From contig WSYE01000003.1 in NCBI GenBank assembly GCA_009773665.1, positions 62,001 through 126,000 on the forward strand: 64,000 bases of DNA, in the 5' to 3' direction. How positions within the stretch are numbered: the stretch's first letter is position 1; every line of letters begins with the position of its first letter. The stretch comes from Desulfovibrionaceae bacterium (GTDB taxonomy: Bacteria > Desulfobacterota > Desulfovibrionia > Desulfovibrionales > Desulfovibrionaceae). The notes beneath the pieces were generated by a model, which saw nothing but the letters and a program-made list of their open reading frames with translations, was not told the DNA's origin and searched no databases. Shown piece after piece: positions 62,293 through 64,000 of the stretch. Made by a program: the position numbers and the translations under genes.

Positions 62293-62988
62293 ATGCCCAC
62301 CCAAACCCCCTACTGGATCGCCTTCGGCGACATTCACGGCCATGTAAAACGGCTTGCGGACATACAGGAACTGCCGGGAGCCGCAGGCGTCATCATCACG
62401 GGCGACCTGACCAACCGGGGCGGCGTCACGGAAGCGGCGCGCGTGGTCGAGGCCGTGGCGGCCATCAATCCGCGCGTGATGGCCCAGATCGGCAACATGG
62501 ATTATGAGCCGGTGCAGGTCTGGCTGGACGAATCAGGCCGGGGCATCCACGCACAGGCCGTGGAGCTTGCTCCGGGACTCGGGCTCATGGGCGTGGGCTG
62601 GTCCAGCCCGACGCCCTTCGGCACGCCGAGCGAGGCTCCGGACGGACAGCTGGCCGAGTGGCTGGACGAAACGTATGAGAAAGCCCGAGAATTCAAACAC
62701 CTGATTTTGGTGTCGCACACGCCGCCCCTCAACACCACGACGGACGCCATCGGGCCGGGAACGCACGTGGGCTCGCAGGCCGTGCGCGCCTTCATCGAGC
62801 GGGTGAAGCCGGAGCTGTGCATCACCGGCCACATCCACGAGGCGCGCGGCACGGACTTGATCGGCGAGACGCTGGTGATCAATCCTGGCGATCTGGCCTC
62901 CGGCGGCTACGTGCTCATCGGATTCGACGGCGGCAAAGTGACGGGAGAACTTCGTACAGCAAACACTGGGGAGCGCCGGGGCAAATGA
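62293..62988 (+). CDS. Calcineurin-like metallophosphoesterase
   Basis: 231 residues: FGDIHGHVKRL, ITGDLTNRGG, GNMDYEP, SHTPP and TGHIHEARG are the five metal-ligand motifs. GGAG precedes the ATG. Its stop overlaps the exonuclease start (ATGA), so they are one operon. Confidence 0.9.
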   Translation: MPTQTPYWIAFGDIHGHVKRLADIQELPGAAGVIITGDLTNRGGVTEAARVVEAVAAINPRVMAQIGNMDYEPVQVWLDESGRGIHAQAVELAPGLGLMGVGWSSPTPFGTPSEAPDGQLAEWLDETYEKAREFKHLILVSHTPPLNTTTDAIGPGTHVGSQAVRAFIERVKPELCITGHIHEARGTDLIGETLVINPGDLASGGYVLIGFDGGKVTGELRTANTGERRGK

Positions 62989-63746
62989 TCCTCTATTCCT
63001 GGAACGTGAACGGCCTGCGGGCCACTGCGGGCAAGGGTTTCAACGAATGGCTCCAGGCATCCGGGGCCGACGTGGTGGGCATCCAGGAGACCAAACTCCA
63101 GAAGGACCACGAGGCAGGCTTCTCGCAGGTTCCCGGCTACTCGGTGAACTTCCTGTCCAGCACGGTCAAGAAGGGCTATTCCGGCGTGGGAGTGTACAGC
63201 CGCCCCGCTCCGCTGGCCGTCAACGCGGAGCTGCCCGATCCGCAGTTCGGCGGCGAAGGACGACTTCTGCACCTGGAATATCCGGAGTTCCACTTCTTCA
63301 ACGTCTACTTCCCCAACGGCCAGATGGGCCAGCACCGGCTGGACTTCAAACTGGCCTACTACGAGGCTTTCCTGGCCCACGCCCAGGAGCTTCGCAAGCA
63401 CAAGCCCATCGTGGCCTGCGGCGACTTCAACACCGCCCACACCGAGCTTGACCTGAAGAATGCCAAATCCAACGAGAAGACCTCGGGATTTCTGCCTGAA
63501 GAGCGGGCCTGGCTGGACCGGTTCATCGCTGCCGGATACGTGGACACCTTCCGCATGTTCGAGCCGGGCGGGGGCCACTACACATGGTGGGACTACCGCT
63601 TCCAGGCCAGGGCGAGAAACGTGGGCTGGCGCATCGACTACTTCTTCGTGTCCGAGGAGCTGCGCCCCAAGGTGGCGCGGGCCTGGATAGCTGACGAGGT
63701 GATGGGGTCGGACCACTGCCCGGTGGGATTGGAGCTCGCGCTTTAG
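62985..63746 (+). CDS. xth: Exodeoxyribonuclease III
   Basis: 253 residues: WNVNGLRA, GIQETKLQ, NVYFPNGQ, GDFNTAHTELDL, WRIDYFFVS and SDHCPV are the AP-endonuclease/ExoIII motifs. A base-excision repair enzyme. Confidence 0.95.
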   Translation: MILYSWNVNGLRATAGKGFNEWLQASGADVVGIQETKLQKDHEAGFSQVPGYSVNFLSSTVKKGYSGVGVYSRPAPLAVNAELPDPQFGGEGRLLHLEYPEFHFFNVYFPNGQMGQHRLDFKLAYYEAFLAHAQELRKHKPIVACGDFNTAHTELDLKNAKSNEKTSGFLPEERAWLDRFIAAGYVDTFRMFEPGGGHYTWWDYRFQARARNVGWRIDYFFVSEELRPKVARAWIADEVMGSDHCPVGLELAL

Positions 63747-63782
63747 GCACGGCGCTTGCTTGGAAATCCGCAGAGGATTCCC

Positions 63783-64000
63783 ATGGCCGTAGACGTGTCC
63801 GCCCAACTTTCAGCGCAATCCGCCGCCAGCACGACGGAGCCCGTCTTTCATCCGAGGCTTAGGCCCCGGTCCACGCGGGTGCGTGCTTTCGAAGACACTT
63901 TGGCCGACACGCTGGCCAGCACGACGGCAGGTCCAGGGAAAGACGCCGGGGCGTCCGCGCCTTATGCCGCGAAAGCGCAAGCATCCCGGTTCCATGAGGT
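63783..64000 (+). CDS. Start of a protein cut by the window edge
   Basis: An open frame of 72+ codons starting MAVDVSAQLSAQSAAS with GAGG before the ATG, and no stop up to the end. The seen part is Ala/Ser/Thr-rich and probably disordered. No family can be named. Confidence 0.5.
   Translation, partial: MAVDVSAQLSAQSAASTTEPVFHPRLRPRSTRVRAFEDTLADTLASTTAGPGKDAGASAPYAAKAQASRFHE

Overview
The window joins a large conjugative element (about positions 1-41,650) to ordinary chromosome (about 41,650-64,000). The GC-rich, compact chromosome with PAS/GAF kinases, HDOD and HD-GYP-type regulators, BipA, PgeF and an M48-TPR protease suggests a Desulfovibrionaceae-like deltaproteobacterium. That is inference from gene content and style; there is no rRNA gene to confirm it.

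The element reads almost wholly leftward. From right to left: a putative replication region of two paralogous winged-helix proteins (37,967-39,523); a mating block traK-L-M, trbB-C-D-E-J, an inverted trbK-like lipoprotein, then trbL-F-I, traF, a small membrane gene and trbG (26,064-37,702); a TrbH/TcpQ fusion; and an IncI/R64-like thin-pilus block pilN-O-P-Q-R-S, a second ATPase, pilM, pilV, a tail-collar adhesin, a small gene and pilT (13,525-26,054). These follow each other with stop/start overlaps and look like one long transcription unit. A 1-kb non-coding stretch with two very long hairpins follows (12,493-13,524). Next come a winged-helix protein, the VirD4-type coupling protein and a likely leading region: SSB, SprT-like protein, a DUF3560/adenine methyltransferase and small proteins. 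At the left lie brnTA, a ParA plus ribbon-helix-helix partition pair, an exported nuclease and small membrane proteins. No relaxase or integrase is present, so the element continues past the left edge.

The most striking feature is a ~430-bp structured repeat present three times (R1 5263-5698, R2 7589-8010, R3 9666-10090), each directly before a leading-region unit (78-aa gene, DUF3560-methyltransferase, ssb). Its stems are kept by paired base changes. The layout matches what is known of single-stranded-DNA promoters (Frpo of F, ssi of ColIb-P9), which let an entering strand be transcribed before its complement is made. Other unusual points are pilins that seem to start at the mature N-terminus (no leader, no prepilin peptidase), the TrbH-LysM-TcpQ fusion tying Trb channel to thin pilus, and a second three-copy dispersed repeat.

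The right edge of the element lies in a methyl-accepting chemotaxis gene, of which only the C-terminal signalling half remains (41,653-42,183). Beyond it are a multi-PAS kinase with two response regulators and an uncharacterised protein, an M48 protease, an OmpR/HK pair, a HicAB pair, BipA, a phospholipase A2-like secreted protein, PgeF, 5-formyl-THF cyclo-ligase, a phosphoesterase and exonuclease III.
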